64,000 bases of DNA from Cytobacillus stercorigallinarum (GTDB lineage: Bacteria > Bacillota > Bacilli > Bacillales > Cytobacillaceae): contig NZ_JACSQT010000004.1 in the NCBI RefSeq assembly GCF_014836495.1, positions 228,211 to 292,210 on the forward strand, written 5' to 3'. The position numbers and the translations under genes are program-made. The notes under the pieces were generated by a model. It was not told the origin of the DNA, made no database searches, and saw only the letters and a program-made list of their open reading frames with translations. Of the stretch, positions 56,944 through 64,000 are shown one piece after another (within the stretch, counting starts at the first letter, position 1; each line of letters opens with the position of its first letter).

Positions 56944-58290
56944 TTATTTCAGACCCATTTCTTCTTCTACAACAGCAGCAATACGGTAGACATATGCTTC
57001 ACATGCCTCTTCTGTAGCTGCTTCTGCCATGACGCGAACAAGCGGTTCTGTTCCTGAAGGGCGGACAAGAATACGTCCATCTCCATTCATTTCTTTTTCA
57101 ACTTCACTTATAACAGCTTTCACCTTTTCATTATCTGTTACATGATGTTTATCCGTTACTCTTATATTGACGAGCTTTTGTGGAAACTTCTGCATTTCTT
57201 TGGCAAGCTCGGAAAGTGATTTGTTTGTTACTTTCATAATGTTCACTAGTTGTAATCCTGAAAGTAGCCCGTCACCTGTCGTGATATGATCAAGGAAGAT
57301 AATATGGCCGGATTGTTCGCCACCTAAACTATAACCATTCTTCTTCATTTCTTCTACAACATAGCGGTCACCGACTGCCGTCTGCACACTTTTCATCTCA
57401 TTTGCCTCTAATCCCTTATAGAAACCGAGGTTGCTCATTACTGTAGAAACAACGGTATCCTCTTTAAGCCTACCTTGTTCTTTCAAGTACTTCGCACAAA
57501 TGAACATGATTTGGTCACCGTCAACAATTTGCCCTTTTTCATCGATGGCTATTAAGCGATCACCATCACCATCAAAGGCAAGTCCTACATCCGCTCCTCT
57601 TTCTTTCACAAAAGCAGCTAAGGCTTCTGGATGTGTAGAGCCAACTTCCTCGTTGATATTTAAACCGTTTGGTGAAGCGCCCATCATCGATAAATCGGCA
57701 TCCAAGTCAGCAAATAAATGATTCGCTAGGAAAGAAGTGGCTCCATGTGCACAATCTAAAGCGATATGAATGCCAGAAAAATCATCATCAACAGATTGCT
57801 TTAAGTATTGCAGATATTTCTGTCCGCCTTCAAAGTAATCATTCACTTGTCCAAGATCACCACCAACTGGTCGTGGTAGGGAATCATTCTCCTTGTCCAT
57901 TAGTTCTTCGATTTCATTTTCCTGTGCATCTGAAAGCTTGAAGCCATCTGGACCAAAAAACTTAATTCCATTATCCGCAACAGGATTATGGGAAGCAGAT
58001 ATCATTACGCCCGCTTCTGCATCTAATGCTTTCGTTAAATAGGCCACACCTGGTGTAGAAATAACGCCGAGTCGCATCACCTCTGCACCGATTGAAAGAA
58101 GGCCTGATACTAGTGCATTCTCAAGCATATGTCCTGAGATTCTTGTATCTCTCCCAATTAAAACTTTTGGTCGATCTTGATCTTTTGTTAATACATACCC
58201 ACCAAATCTTCCTAGTTTAAAGGCTAACTCTGGCGTTAACTCACTATTTGCCACTCCGCGTACGCCATCCGTACCAAAATATTTTCCCAT
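56944..58290 (-). CDS. glmM: Phosphoglucosamine mutase GlmM
   Basis: Interconverts GlcN-6-P and GlcN-1-P. 448 residues; the phosphoserine loop ISASHNPV, metal-binding DGDGDR and the sugar-binding GGEQSGH are present. AAGGAGCG ribosome site. It follows cdaR by about 36 bp; the cdaA-cdaR-glmM order is typical of Firmicutes. Confidence 0.97.
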   Translation of the reverse strand: MGKYFGTDGVRGVANSELTPELAFKLGRFGGYVLTKDQDRPKVLIGRDTRISGHMLENALVSGLLSIGAEVMRLGVISTPGVAYLTKALDAEAGVMISASHNPVADNGIKFFGPDGFKLSDAQENEIEELMDKENDSLPRPVGGDLGQVNDYFEGGQKYLQYLKQSVDDDFSGIHIALDCAHGATSFLANHLFADLDADLSMMGASPNGLNINEEVGSTHPEALAAFVKERGADVGLAFDGDGDRLIAIDEKGQIVDGDQIMFICAKYLKEQGRLKEDTVVSTVMSNLGFYKGLEANEMKSVQTAVGDRYVVEEMKKNGYSLGGEQSGHIIFLDHITTGDGLLSGLQLVNIMKVTNKSLSELAKEMQKFPQKLVNIRVTDKHHVTDNEKVKAVISEVEKEMNGDGRILVRPSGTEPLVRVMAEAATEEACEAYVYRIAAVVEEEMGLK

Positions 58291-58326
58291 TATTAAATCG
58301 CTCCTTCACTTTCCTCTGCTGTTCAT

Positions 58327-59658
58327 CTATTCTTTTTCTGTAATATTGATTGTTGCTGTCTCACTCTCAAGTTGGGACTCCACACCAGGTGGTGCGTCTA
58401 ATTGAATATTCACCTCATGTTCTCCAGGATCAAGGCCAGTTACATCTATAGATAGAGTAAAATCACTTTTACTTAAACTATTCATATCCTTTTCATTACC
58501 AGAAACCTTCAAGCTTGTCTCACCTTCATCAGGACTTTGAAAGGTCATTTCATATTGATCGTCTAAGCCTGTGATTGTAATTGGCATGCCCGAATACGTA
58601 CGATTCACTGTTTGTTCATCCGCGGTTTGTTCCTGCTCATTTTCTTGTTCTTGTACTTGTGTTTCTTCTTCTTCACTACTATCTTCTGATGACTCTTGTT
58701 CTGTAACAGTCACATTGGCATCAACCGTCACTTCTTTAGGATCGACACTAGTAATTCCATCAGAGATAAACACAGGTAATTTTAATTCCTGATCTTTATC
58801 GAGTTTGCTTAAATCAACCTCTACCCTAACCGTTTTGACCTCACTTAGAACATTTTCTGGAGCAAATATGGTTGCTTCTGTTTGGCTGAGCTTAAGAGAA
58901 TCTAACTCAACTCCAGAAGGAAGGCTCCCAGTTTCAACAATATCGATGGGCACCGTCTTACTTAAACGTTTCACATCGACCGAGACCTCCACCTCACCTG
59001 GGCTAACATCTACATCTAATTTATTCATATTACGATCGAGCACATTAATCGCAGCTGTTTCTGTAAATGATTCCGTAATAGAACCTTTCGTATTAACAGT
59101 TGCTTTCACATAAGCAATCGATTCAATCACATTTTTGGCACCTGTTATTTTGACTGTATTTGGTTCAGCAAGTGCCGCTTCGGCCTTGTAACCTTCTTCA
59201 AGTAAACTATTGTTAAATTCTGCTTCCACATTGAACTCTTCTGTTACTTTTTCATCAATTGTTACATCTACAGTAGAAGGATCAATGATATATTCAAGCT
59301 TATCGGATAGATCTTTGATCCCTACTTCTACTTCTTGTCGACCAATCTCTGCATCTGATAAGTCCACAAACACTTCAAAGTTCCGCTGTGCCTTCGCATT
59401 TTCCAAATGACTCCTTGGGCCATCTAAGGTAACAGCCACTGTTTCAGGAAGACCGGTTACGACAAGATTATCTGTATCATAGTAAGCTGTAAGCGGGACG
59501 TTTTCTATGACAGCTGAGCCATCATCCCCAGGTACATTGATACTTCTATTTTCATTATTCGTATCATAAACCGAATCAAACAGGAGCAGAGCAATTAATA
59601 AAGCCACTACCTTCATAAACCATCTGGTATCAATGAGCTTATCAATATATTTATCCAT
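58327..59658 (-). CDS. cdaR: CdaA regulator CdaR (YbbR-domain protein)
   Basis: 443-residue membrane-anchored regulator of the diadenylate cyclase CdaA: N-terminal helix (WFMKVVALLIALLLFDSV) and several YbbR domains outside. A Glu/Gln-rich linker before the last domain is a lineage-specific insertion. ATG at 59658 with GGAGGGG overlaps the cdaA end by 8 bp, a better start than one 72 bp upstream. Confidence 0.93.
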   Translation of the reverse strand: MDKYIDKLIDTRWFMKVVALLIALLLFDSVYDTNNENRSINVPGDDGSAVIENVPLTAYYDTDNLVVTGLPETVAVTLDGPRSHLENAKAQRNFEVFVDLSDAEIGRQEVEVGIKDLSDKLEYIIDPSTVDVTIDEKVTEEFNVEAEFNNSLLEEGYKAEAALAEPNTVKITGAKNVIESIAYVKATVNTKGSITESFTETAAINVLDRNMNKLDVDVSPGEVEVSVDVKRLSKTVPIDIVETGSLPSGVELDSLKLSQTEATIFAPENVLSEVKTVRVEVDLSKLDKDQELKLPVFISDGITSVDPKEVTVDANVTVTEQESSEDSSEEEETQVQEQENEQEQTADEQTVNRTYSGMPITITGLDDQYEMTFQSPDEGETSLKVSGNEKDMNSLSKSDFTLSIDVTGLDPGEHEVNIQLDAPPGVESQLESETATINITEKE

Positions 59659-60493
59659 TTTTCTTTCCCCTCCAGTTCCAAAGAGTGGAAGAAGATTGTT
59701 TTGATTTAGCTGAGTGAATAAGCTCTTCATTTAAAAGTTCTTTGAGCTGATCGAGTTTCAAATCGCGTGTAAGTTCACCATTTTTCGCTACAGATATCCC
59801 ACCTGTCTCTTCAGACACAATAATGGTGATACTATCTGTTACCTCACTAATCCCCATCGCCGCTCGATGTCTCGTACCTAACTCTTTGGAGATAAAAGGA
59901 CTTTCTGATAACGGCAAGTAACATGCGGCCGCTGCAATTTGACTTTTCTGTATAATAACGGCGCCATCATGTAATGGTGTATTGGGAATAAAGATATTAA
60001 TAAGTAATTCTGATGATATTTTGGAATGCAATGGAATACCAGTTTCAATATAGTCACCCATACCAGTTTCACGTTCAATCGAAATTAACGCACCAATTCT
60101 CCGCTTAGCCATATAATCAACAGACTTAACAATTGCAGTAACTAATTGATCTTGATCCATCTCTTCTTGGTTGCCACTTCTAACGAAGAATTTACCCCTA
60201 CCAAGCTGCTCTAGTGCACGACGCAACTCTGGTTGGAAGATAATTATAATGGCTAGTACCCCCCATAAGAGAACTTGTTCCATCATCCATCCTAATGTTT
60301 GCAATTGTAGGATATCACTTAAAACCTTTACAATCAGAATAATAAAGATCCCTTTGACTAATTGGACGGCTTTCGTCCCTTTAACAATCATAATTAATTT
60401 ATATATAACGAACCAGACAAGGAGAATGTCTACTGTATTCGCTAAAAGCCTTAATAAAGGTAAATCTGTGAAAGATAAATCTAAAAGCGACAT
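59651..60493 (-). CDS. cdaA: Diadenylate cyclase CdaA
   Basis: 280-residue membrane enzyme making c-di-AMP. Three N-terminal helices, then a DAC domain with the DGA motif (PLHDGAVII) and RHR motif (GTRHRAAMG). First gene of cdaA-cdaR-glmM; the product feeds osmotic and potassium control. Confidence 0.95.
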   Translation of the reverse strand: MSLLDLSFTDLPLLRLLANTVDILLVWFVIYKLIMIVKGTKAVQLVKGIFIILIVKVLSDILQLQTLGWMMEQVLLWGVLAIIIIFQPELRRALEQLGRGKFFVRSGNQEEMDQDQLVTAIVKSVDYMAKRRIGALISIERETGMGDYIETGIPLHSKISSELLINIFIPNTPLHDGAVIIQKSQIAAAACYLPLSESPFISKELGTRHRAAMGISEVTDSITIIVSEETGGISVAKNGELTRDLKLDQLKELLNEELIHSAKSKQSSSTLWNWRGKKNG

Positions 60494-60702
60494 TTTCCTT
60501 CCTCCAAGTATTTATTTCCACCATTAAAATAGTCGTTTAACCTACTTATTATACCATATTTCTACTGGAATCCAATTTTCTAGGTATGTATACAATCGTT
60601 AACGTTATTAAAATATATCCTACATTTTTATTACTACATATGCAAAGATTAAGCGATTTATTAACAAATTATTACATATTTATACTTCTTTGAACAAAGG
60701 AA

Positions 60703-60730
60703 AAGGCCACCGCATCTTAGCAGTGACCTT
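60703..60730 (-). terminator. Terminator of sigW-rsiW
   Basis: Imperfect stem AAGGCCACCGC / GCAGTGACCTT, then TTTTCCTTT on the minus strand; overlaps the rsiW stop. Confidence 0.75.
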
Positions 60731-61358
60731 ATTTTTCTTTATTCTCTTGTGTAACAGTCGAGATTAAACTTTTACTTGTATTTTTAATGTGATACCATAA
60801 CCATTCAAAAAGCTGATCCACTTCTTTAATTTCCCCAGTTACTTTACCAGCAGAGGCTAAATATTGCTCACCATTAATGACCGTTGCATCCCCTTCAACT
60901 TCACCGTTTATCTGCAAGTTTCCATTCTTAACGACAACATCGCCCTTGACCACTTCTCCTTCTGGGACAATGACTGTTTCGTTCTCAATCACTAGATTAG
61001 GTTGCTTGGAGACAGACAATGCATTTTCTTGATTCCAGGCAGATAGAACACTACCAGACATTAAGATGAGAAAGAGGGATGCTGCAGCAAGCATCGGGTG
61101 CTTCCTAAGCCATCTTTGTGCACCTACTTTTTTCTTTTCTTTAGGCAGTCTCGCCATCACATTTTCAGTAAAACCTGCAGGCGCTTGGAAATGTGATGTA
61201 CTCTGTACAAAGGCAATCGCTCGTTTTAGTTCATGAAAATGCGTGCGGCATTCTTCACATTGCTCTATATGTGTTTTGAGTATTTGTTTATGCTCATCTG
61301 TTATTTCTTCATCTAAATATTCATGCATATATTCAATAATTTCTTCATTACATTTCAC
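60729..61358 (-). CDS. rsiW: Anti-sigma-W factor RsiW
   Basis: 209-residue membrane anti-sigma factor. A zinc-associated motif HIEQCEECRTHF, one membrane helix (MLAAASLFLILMSGSVLSAW), then a bactofilin-like extracytoplasmic tail (VIVPEGEVVKGDVVVKNG). Start taken as GTG 61358 behind AAGGTGA, matching B. subtilis RsiW. Confidence 0.93.
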   Translation of the reverse strand: MKCNEEIIEYMHEYLDEEITDEHKQILKTHIEQCEECRTHFHELKRAIAFVQSTSHFQAPAGFTENVMARLPKEKKKVGAQRWLRKHPMLAAASLFLILMSGSVLSAWNQENALSVSKQPNLVIENETVIVPEGEVVKGDVVVKNGNLQINGEVEGDATVINGEQYLASAGKVTGEIKEVDQLFEWLWYHIKNTSKSLISTVTQENKEK

Positions 61359-61371
61359 TGAAATCACCTTC

Positions 61372-61935
61372 TTATACGTAGCGTAATTGCTTTCTTAAAG
61401 CTTCTCTTCCCCTATGAATCCTCGTTTTCACAGTACCTAATGGTAAATCTAAGGTCTCACTGATTTCATTCAAGGACAGTTCCTCAATGTACTTAAGCAC
61501 GATGACCGATCGATATTTTTCCGGTAGCTTCGAAATTTCCATTTGGATGGTTTCCTGTAACTCCATTTTTTCTACATCTTCTTCAGGTAGTTTCGTATTC
61601 GCAGGAATCTGTGAATACATATTTAAACCGTCTGTTCCTGCTACTTCCGCGTCCAAATAATAGTCAGGCTTTTTCTTCCTGATCCGGTCGATACATAGGT
61701 TTGTTGCAATGCGATATAACCAAGTTGAGAATTTTAAGTTCGTATTGAAGCTTTGTATATTTACATATGCTCGTAAGAAAGCTTCTTGTGCAATATCTTC
61801 AGACTCATGTTGATTACCCAACATTCGATAACAGATATGATATACTCTGTCTTTGTATATTTCTACTATTTCAGCGTAAGCATCTTGATCTCCTTTTAAT
61901 ACTTGTTTAATTCTTTTCTTCACCAACAATTCCAT
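61372..61935 (-). CDS. sigW: ECF sigma factor SigW
   Basis: 187-residue ECF sigma factor controlling the cell-envelope/antimicrobial response. Region 2 HESEDIAQEAFLRAY and region 4 LSLNEISETLDLPLGTVKTRIHRGREAL are clear. Upstream is an exact sigma-W promoter, so it is autoregulated. Confidence 0.96.
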   Translation of the reverse strand: MELLVKKRIKQVLKGDQDAYAEIVEIYKDRVYHICYRMLGNQHESEDIAQEAFLRAYVNIQSFNTNLKFSTWLYRIATNLCIDRIRKKKPDYYLDAEVAGTDGLNMYSQIPANTKLPEEDVEKMELQETIQMEISKLPEKYRSVIVLKYIEELSLNEISETLDLPLGTVKTRIHRGREALRKQLRYV

Positions 61936-61974
61936 CTATTTACCCCCGCTCTATGCGGCTTATCGATAATCATT

Positions 61975-62000
61975 TACGAATCGATAGCAAAAAGGTTTCA
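61975..62000 (-). promoter_or_regulatory. Sigma-W autoregulatory promoter
   Basis: TGAAAC (62000-61995), 16-bp spacer, CGTA (61978-61975), the known sigma-W consensus. The rest of 61936-62257 shows no gene. Confidence 0.92.
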
Positions 62001-62257
62001 CATATTTTTTATTTGGTTCCTTTTCCTCCATAAGTACTTCAGTTATATAAGAGTTATCACATAATATTTTAACAAATTTTAACTAAAGTAGTTTAATTAA
62101 TTTTCATACTGGGTATAAAGGATTTAAAACCAGTGTGTTGACGAAGGAAAAAAGACCTTCCCTTCAATATTTTTGCTCCAACGAACAAGAGACCATACAT
62201 TTAAAAATTGTCTACGTGCTGGCATAAAATTTTTCAAATGGAAAGGACAATGATCTC

Positions 62258-62422
62258 ATGTATACGGAGGAACTATTAAAAGATATTGAAATCCACAGAG
62301 CTAAAATGGTTGAACTTGCTTCTATTTCTTCATTTTCAAACCACCAAGTTCTTAAAGCGAGCATTGAATTGGACAACCTAATTAATAGATACTATACATT
62401 AACATTAAAAAAAGAAGCTTGA
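62258..62422 (+). CDS. Spo0E-family aspartyl-phosphate phosphatase
   Basis: 54-residue protein with the family motif SIELDNLINRYY. Spo0E-type phosphatases dephosphorylate Spo0A and related regulators and delay sporulation, so this supports a spore-forming host. Its stop lies in a shared terminator. Confidence 0.85.
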   Translation: MYTEELLKDIEIHRAKMVELASISSFSNHQVLKASIELDNLINRYYTLTLKKEA

Positions 62423-62442
62423 GCATCGACTCAAGCTTCTTT
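62411..62442. terminator. Bidirectional terminator between spo0E-like gene and arginase
   Basis: Perfect 13-bp stem AAAGAAGCTTGAG / CTCAAGCTTCTTT around CATCGA. Confidence 0.88.
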
Positions 62443-62446
62443 CACT

Positions 62447-63343
62447 TTATAGTAATTTTTCTCCGAATAGCGAGCCCATTAAAGCCACCGCTGCATCAGC
62501 TGTTTTATTTCTTTCATCTAATATCGGATTAACCTCAACAAATTCGGCCGAAGTAATCAATTGTGATTCAGCTAATATCTCCATTGCCAGATGGCTCTCA
62601 CGATAACTAATTCCCCCCATAACCGGTGTACCCACACCAGGTGCATCAGATGGATCAAGACCATCTAAATCTAGCGAAAGATGAACACCATCTGTTCGGT
62701 CTTGTAAATAACTAATCGTCTCTTCCATTACCCTCGGCATGCCTAAACGATCAATCTCATGCATCGTAAAGACTTTTATTCCTTTAGCTTTAATCAAATC
62801 TCTTTCTCCTTCGTCTAAAGACCTTGCTCCGATAATTACAACATTTTCTGGCTTTAACTTCCTATGGACGCCGCCCACTTCTAATAACAACGGATGTCCA
62901 TGTCCTAAAGCAACTGCTAAGGACATACCATGAATATTACCGGAAGGAGAAGTTTCTGCTGTATTTAAATCCCCGTGTGCGTCGTACCAAATGACACCTA
63001 AGTTGTGATAATGCTGCAATAAACCAGCTAATGTACCAATAGCAATACTATGATCCCCTCCTAAAACAAGAGGAAATGCTCCTTTTTCTACTACCCCATC
63101 AACTTGATCTGCTAAGATTTTAGTTTTCGCTGCAATTAAGTCCAAGTTTCTTAAACCTGTATCCTTATCTATTTGTTCAGTCGACCTACCTATTTCAATA
63201 TCCCCTAAATCATCAACTTGGTGATTAAGTTGTTGTAATCTATTTTCAATGCCCGCATATCGGATGGCACTTGGCCCCATGTCTACCCCTCTTCTTAATT
63301 GTCCCAAGTCCATCGGCATACCAATAATCGAAATTTTTTTCAT
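62447..63343 (-). CDS. rocF: Arginase RocF
   Basis: 298-residue Mn-dependent enzyme hydrolysing arginine to ornithine and urea. Metal ligands are in GGDHS, WYDAHGDLN and LSLDLDGLDPSDAPGVGTP. Upstream are a candidate promoter (TTGAAC, 18 bp, TACAAT) and a cre box, which suggests carbon-catabolite repression by CcpA. Confidence 0.96.
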   Translation of the reverse strand: MKKISIIGMPMDLGQLRRGVDMGPSAIRYAGIENRLQQLNHQVDDLGDIEIGRSTEQIDKDTGLRNLDLIAAKTKILADQVDGVVEKGAFPLVLGGDHSIAIGTLAGLLQHYHNLGVIWYDAHGDLNTAETSPSGNIHGMSLAVALGHGHPLLLEVGGVHRKLKPENVVIIGARSLDEGERDLIKAKGIKVFTMHEIDRLGMPRVMEETISYLQDRTDGVHLSLDLDGLDPSDAPGVGTPVMGGISYRESHLAMEILAESQLITSAEFVEVNPILDERNKTADAAVALMGSLFGEKLL

Positions 63344-63382
63344 ATAGTTGCTCCCCCTACCCAGAATAAATTCTAATTCTAT

Positions 63383-63396
63383 TGTAAACGGTTACA
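63383..63396 (-). promoter_or_regulatory. cre box (CcpA site) upstream of arginase
   Basis: TGTAAACGGTTACA fits the cre consensus TGWAANCGNTNWCA at every position and overlaps the -10 of a candidate promoter. A further perfect palindrome TTTTGTATA-TC-TATACAAAA lies upstream (63421-63440). Confidence 0.75.
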
Positions 63397-63564
63397 TTCT
63401 GGTGGTTCAACTGTGCAAAATTTTGTATATCTATACAAAAAAAGGACATTTATTAAAGCGCTAGGGGCAATTATAAAATCACCAAAAATAGCTGCGTTTC
63501 TTCTGCATGCTTAGGAAGTCTGTGAAAATCTTTGTAATTGGGAAAAATGTTAAACAACAAATAA

Positions 63565-63594
63565 AAATCCTTAAACATAAATGTTTAAGGATTT
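63565..63594 (-). terminator. Terminator of the tRNA operon
   Basis: AAATCCTTAAACAT / ATGTTTAAGGATTT perfect stem, then T-rich on the minus strand. Confidence 0.88.
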
Positions 63595-63596
63595 AG

Positions 63597-63669
63597 TGAG
63601 CCATGAAGGACTCGAACCTTCGACCCTCTGATTAAAAGTCAGATGCTCTACCAACTGAGCTAATGGCTC
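63597..63669 (-). tRNA. tRNA-Lys (TTT)
   Basis: 73-nt cloverleaf read on the minus strand: acceptor GAGCCAT, D-arm AGCTCAGTTGGTAGAGC, anticodon loop CTTTTAA, T-arm AAGGTTCGAGTCCTT. No encoded CCA. Confidence 0.96.
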
Positions 63670-63674
63670 GAAAA

Positions 63675-63749
63675 TGGCTGGGCTAGCAGGGATCGAACCT
63701 GCGAATGACGGAATCAAAATCCGTTGCCTTACCGCTTGGCTATAGCCCA
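63675..63749 (-). tRNA. tRNA-Gln (TTG)
   Basis: Minus strand, acceptor TGGGCTA, anticodon loop TTTTGAT, T-arm CAGGTTCGATCCCTG; CCA is encoded (63675-63677). Confidence 0.95.
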
Positions 63750-63828
63750 TCATATGTAAAAAAACAAAATAAAAAGGACTAATTATATTATGTCCGCTTT
63801 TTGGATTTTCATTCAAATAAAATTGAAA

Positions 63829-63912
63829 TGGTGGAGGGGGGCAGATTCGAACTGCCGAACCCGAAGGAGCGGATTTACAGTCCGCCGCGTTTAGCCACTT
63901 CGCTACCCCTCC
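63829..63912 (-). tRNA. tRNA-Tyr (GTA)
   Basis: Minus strand, acceptor GGAGGGG, anticodon loop CTGTAAA, long variable arm CTCCTTCGGG, T-arm GGCAGTTCGAATCTGCC, encoded CCA. Confidence 0.95.
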
Positions 63913-63923
63913 ATGAAAAACGA

Positions 63924-63996
<73 letters not shown>

Positions 63997-64000
63997 AAAT

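Noticed and set aside
63571..63816. 81-residue open frame across tRNA genes
   Set aside because: It reads through tRNA-Lys and tRNA-Gln; the tRNA folds explain the sequence.

Overview
The window is AT-rich DNA from a low-GC, endospore-forming Bacillaceae (Bacillus-like) chromosome. The evidence is a right-hand core with glmS and its glmS ribozyme, glmM, cdaR, cdaA, rsiW, sigW with a sigma-W promoter, a Spo0E-type phosphatase, an arginase gene with a cre box, and a Lys/Gln/Tyr/Thr tRNA cluster (54.6-64.0 kb). I would not name a species. Almost every gene in the window is on the minus strand.

Everything left of glmS looks like an accessory island at the attTn7 position downstream of glmS. From left to right: a metal-resistance block (1-12.3 kb) with merR-merA (merA cut by the window edge), cadC-cadA, a long ars cluster (arsR-arsB-arsC, then arsD-arsA, a cysteine phosphatase and a HesB/IscA-like gene) and an arsenic side cluster (ArsO-like flavoprotein, ArsN1-like acetyltransferase, MarR regulator). 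Then comes a Tn7-like core, tnsA-tnsB-tnsC-tnsD, with an AraC-type regulator in front and a NYN nuclease gene behind (12.8-20.6 kb). It is followed by a plasmid- or satellite-like module (20.7-28.5 kb): tyrosine recombinase, double bAvd-like four-helix protein, possible replication protein, P4-type primase/helicase, XRE regulator and a 1.5-kb gene-free stretch with six 15-bp repeats arranged as two opposed triplets around an AT-rich centre. Next is a complete type 1 BREX phage-defence operon (28.6-41.9 kb) with an XRE regulator. After that is an uncharacterised cassette (43.2-47.1 kb: ankyrin protein, small protein, DUF1385 membrane protein, 32-residue membrane peptide, 509-residue protein) behind a leader ORF and intrinsic terminator, then orphan genes (HTH, DUF7662-like, LAGLIDADG endonuclease, EcsC-like, MmcQ/YjbR, aldo/keto reductase).

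Between 51.2 and 54.54 kb three related, mostly non-coding blocks each carry two tandem TnsB-like sites pointing toward glmS. I read them as three Tn7-like right ends stacked at attTn7, i.e. repeated insertions beside glmS. No left end is visible, so which end belongs to the tns genes is open. TnsA has serine where the catalytic aspartate is expected, while TnsB keeps its DDE triad and TnsD its zinc-binding residues.

The points I would follow first are the opposed repeats near the primase/BREX junction, the leader-ORF/terminator cassette at 43.2-47.1 kb, the stacked Tn7-like ends and the TnsA substitution. All functional statements come from reading motifs and from memory of families; no search was run.
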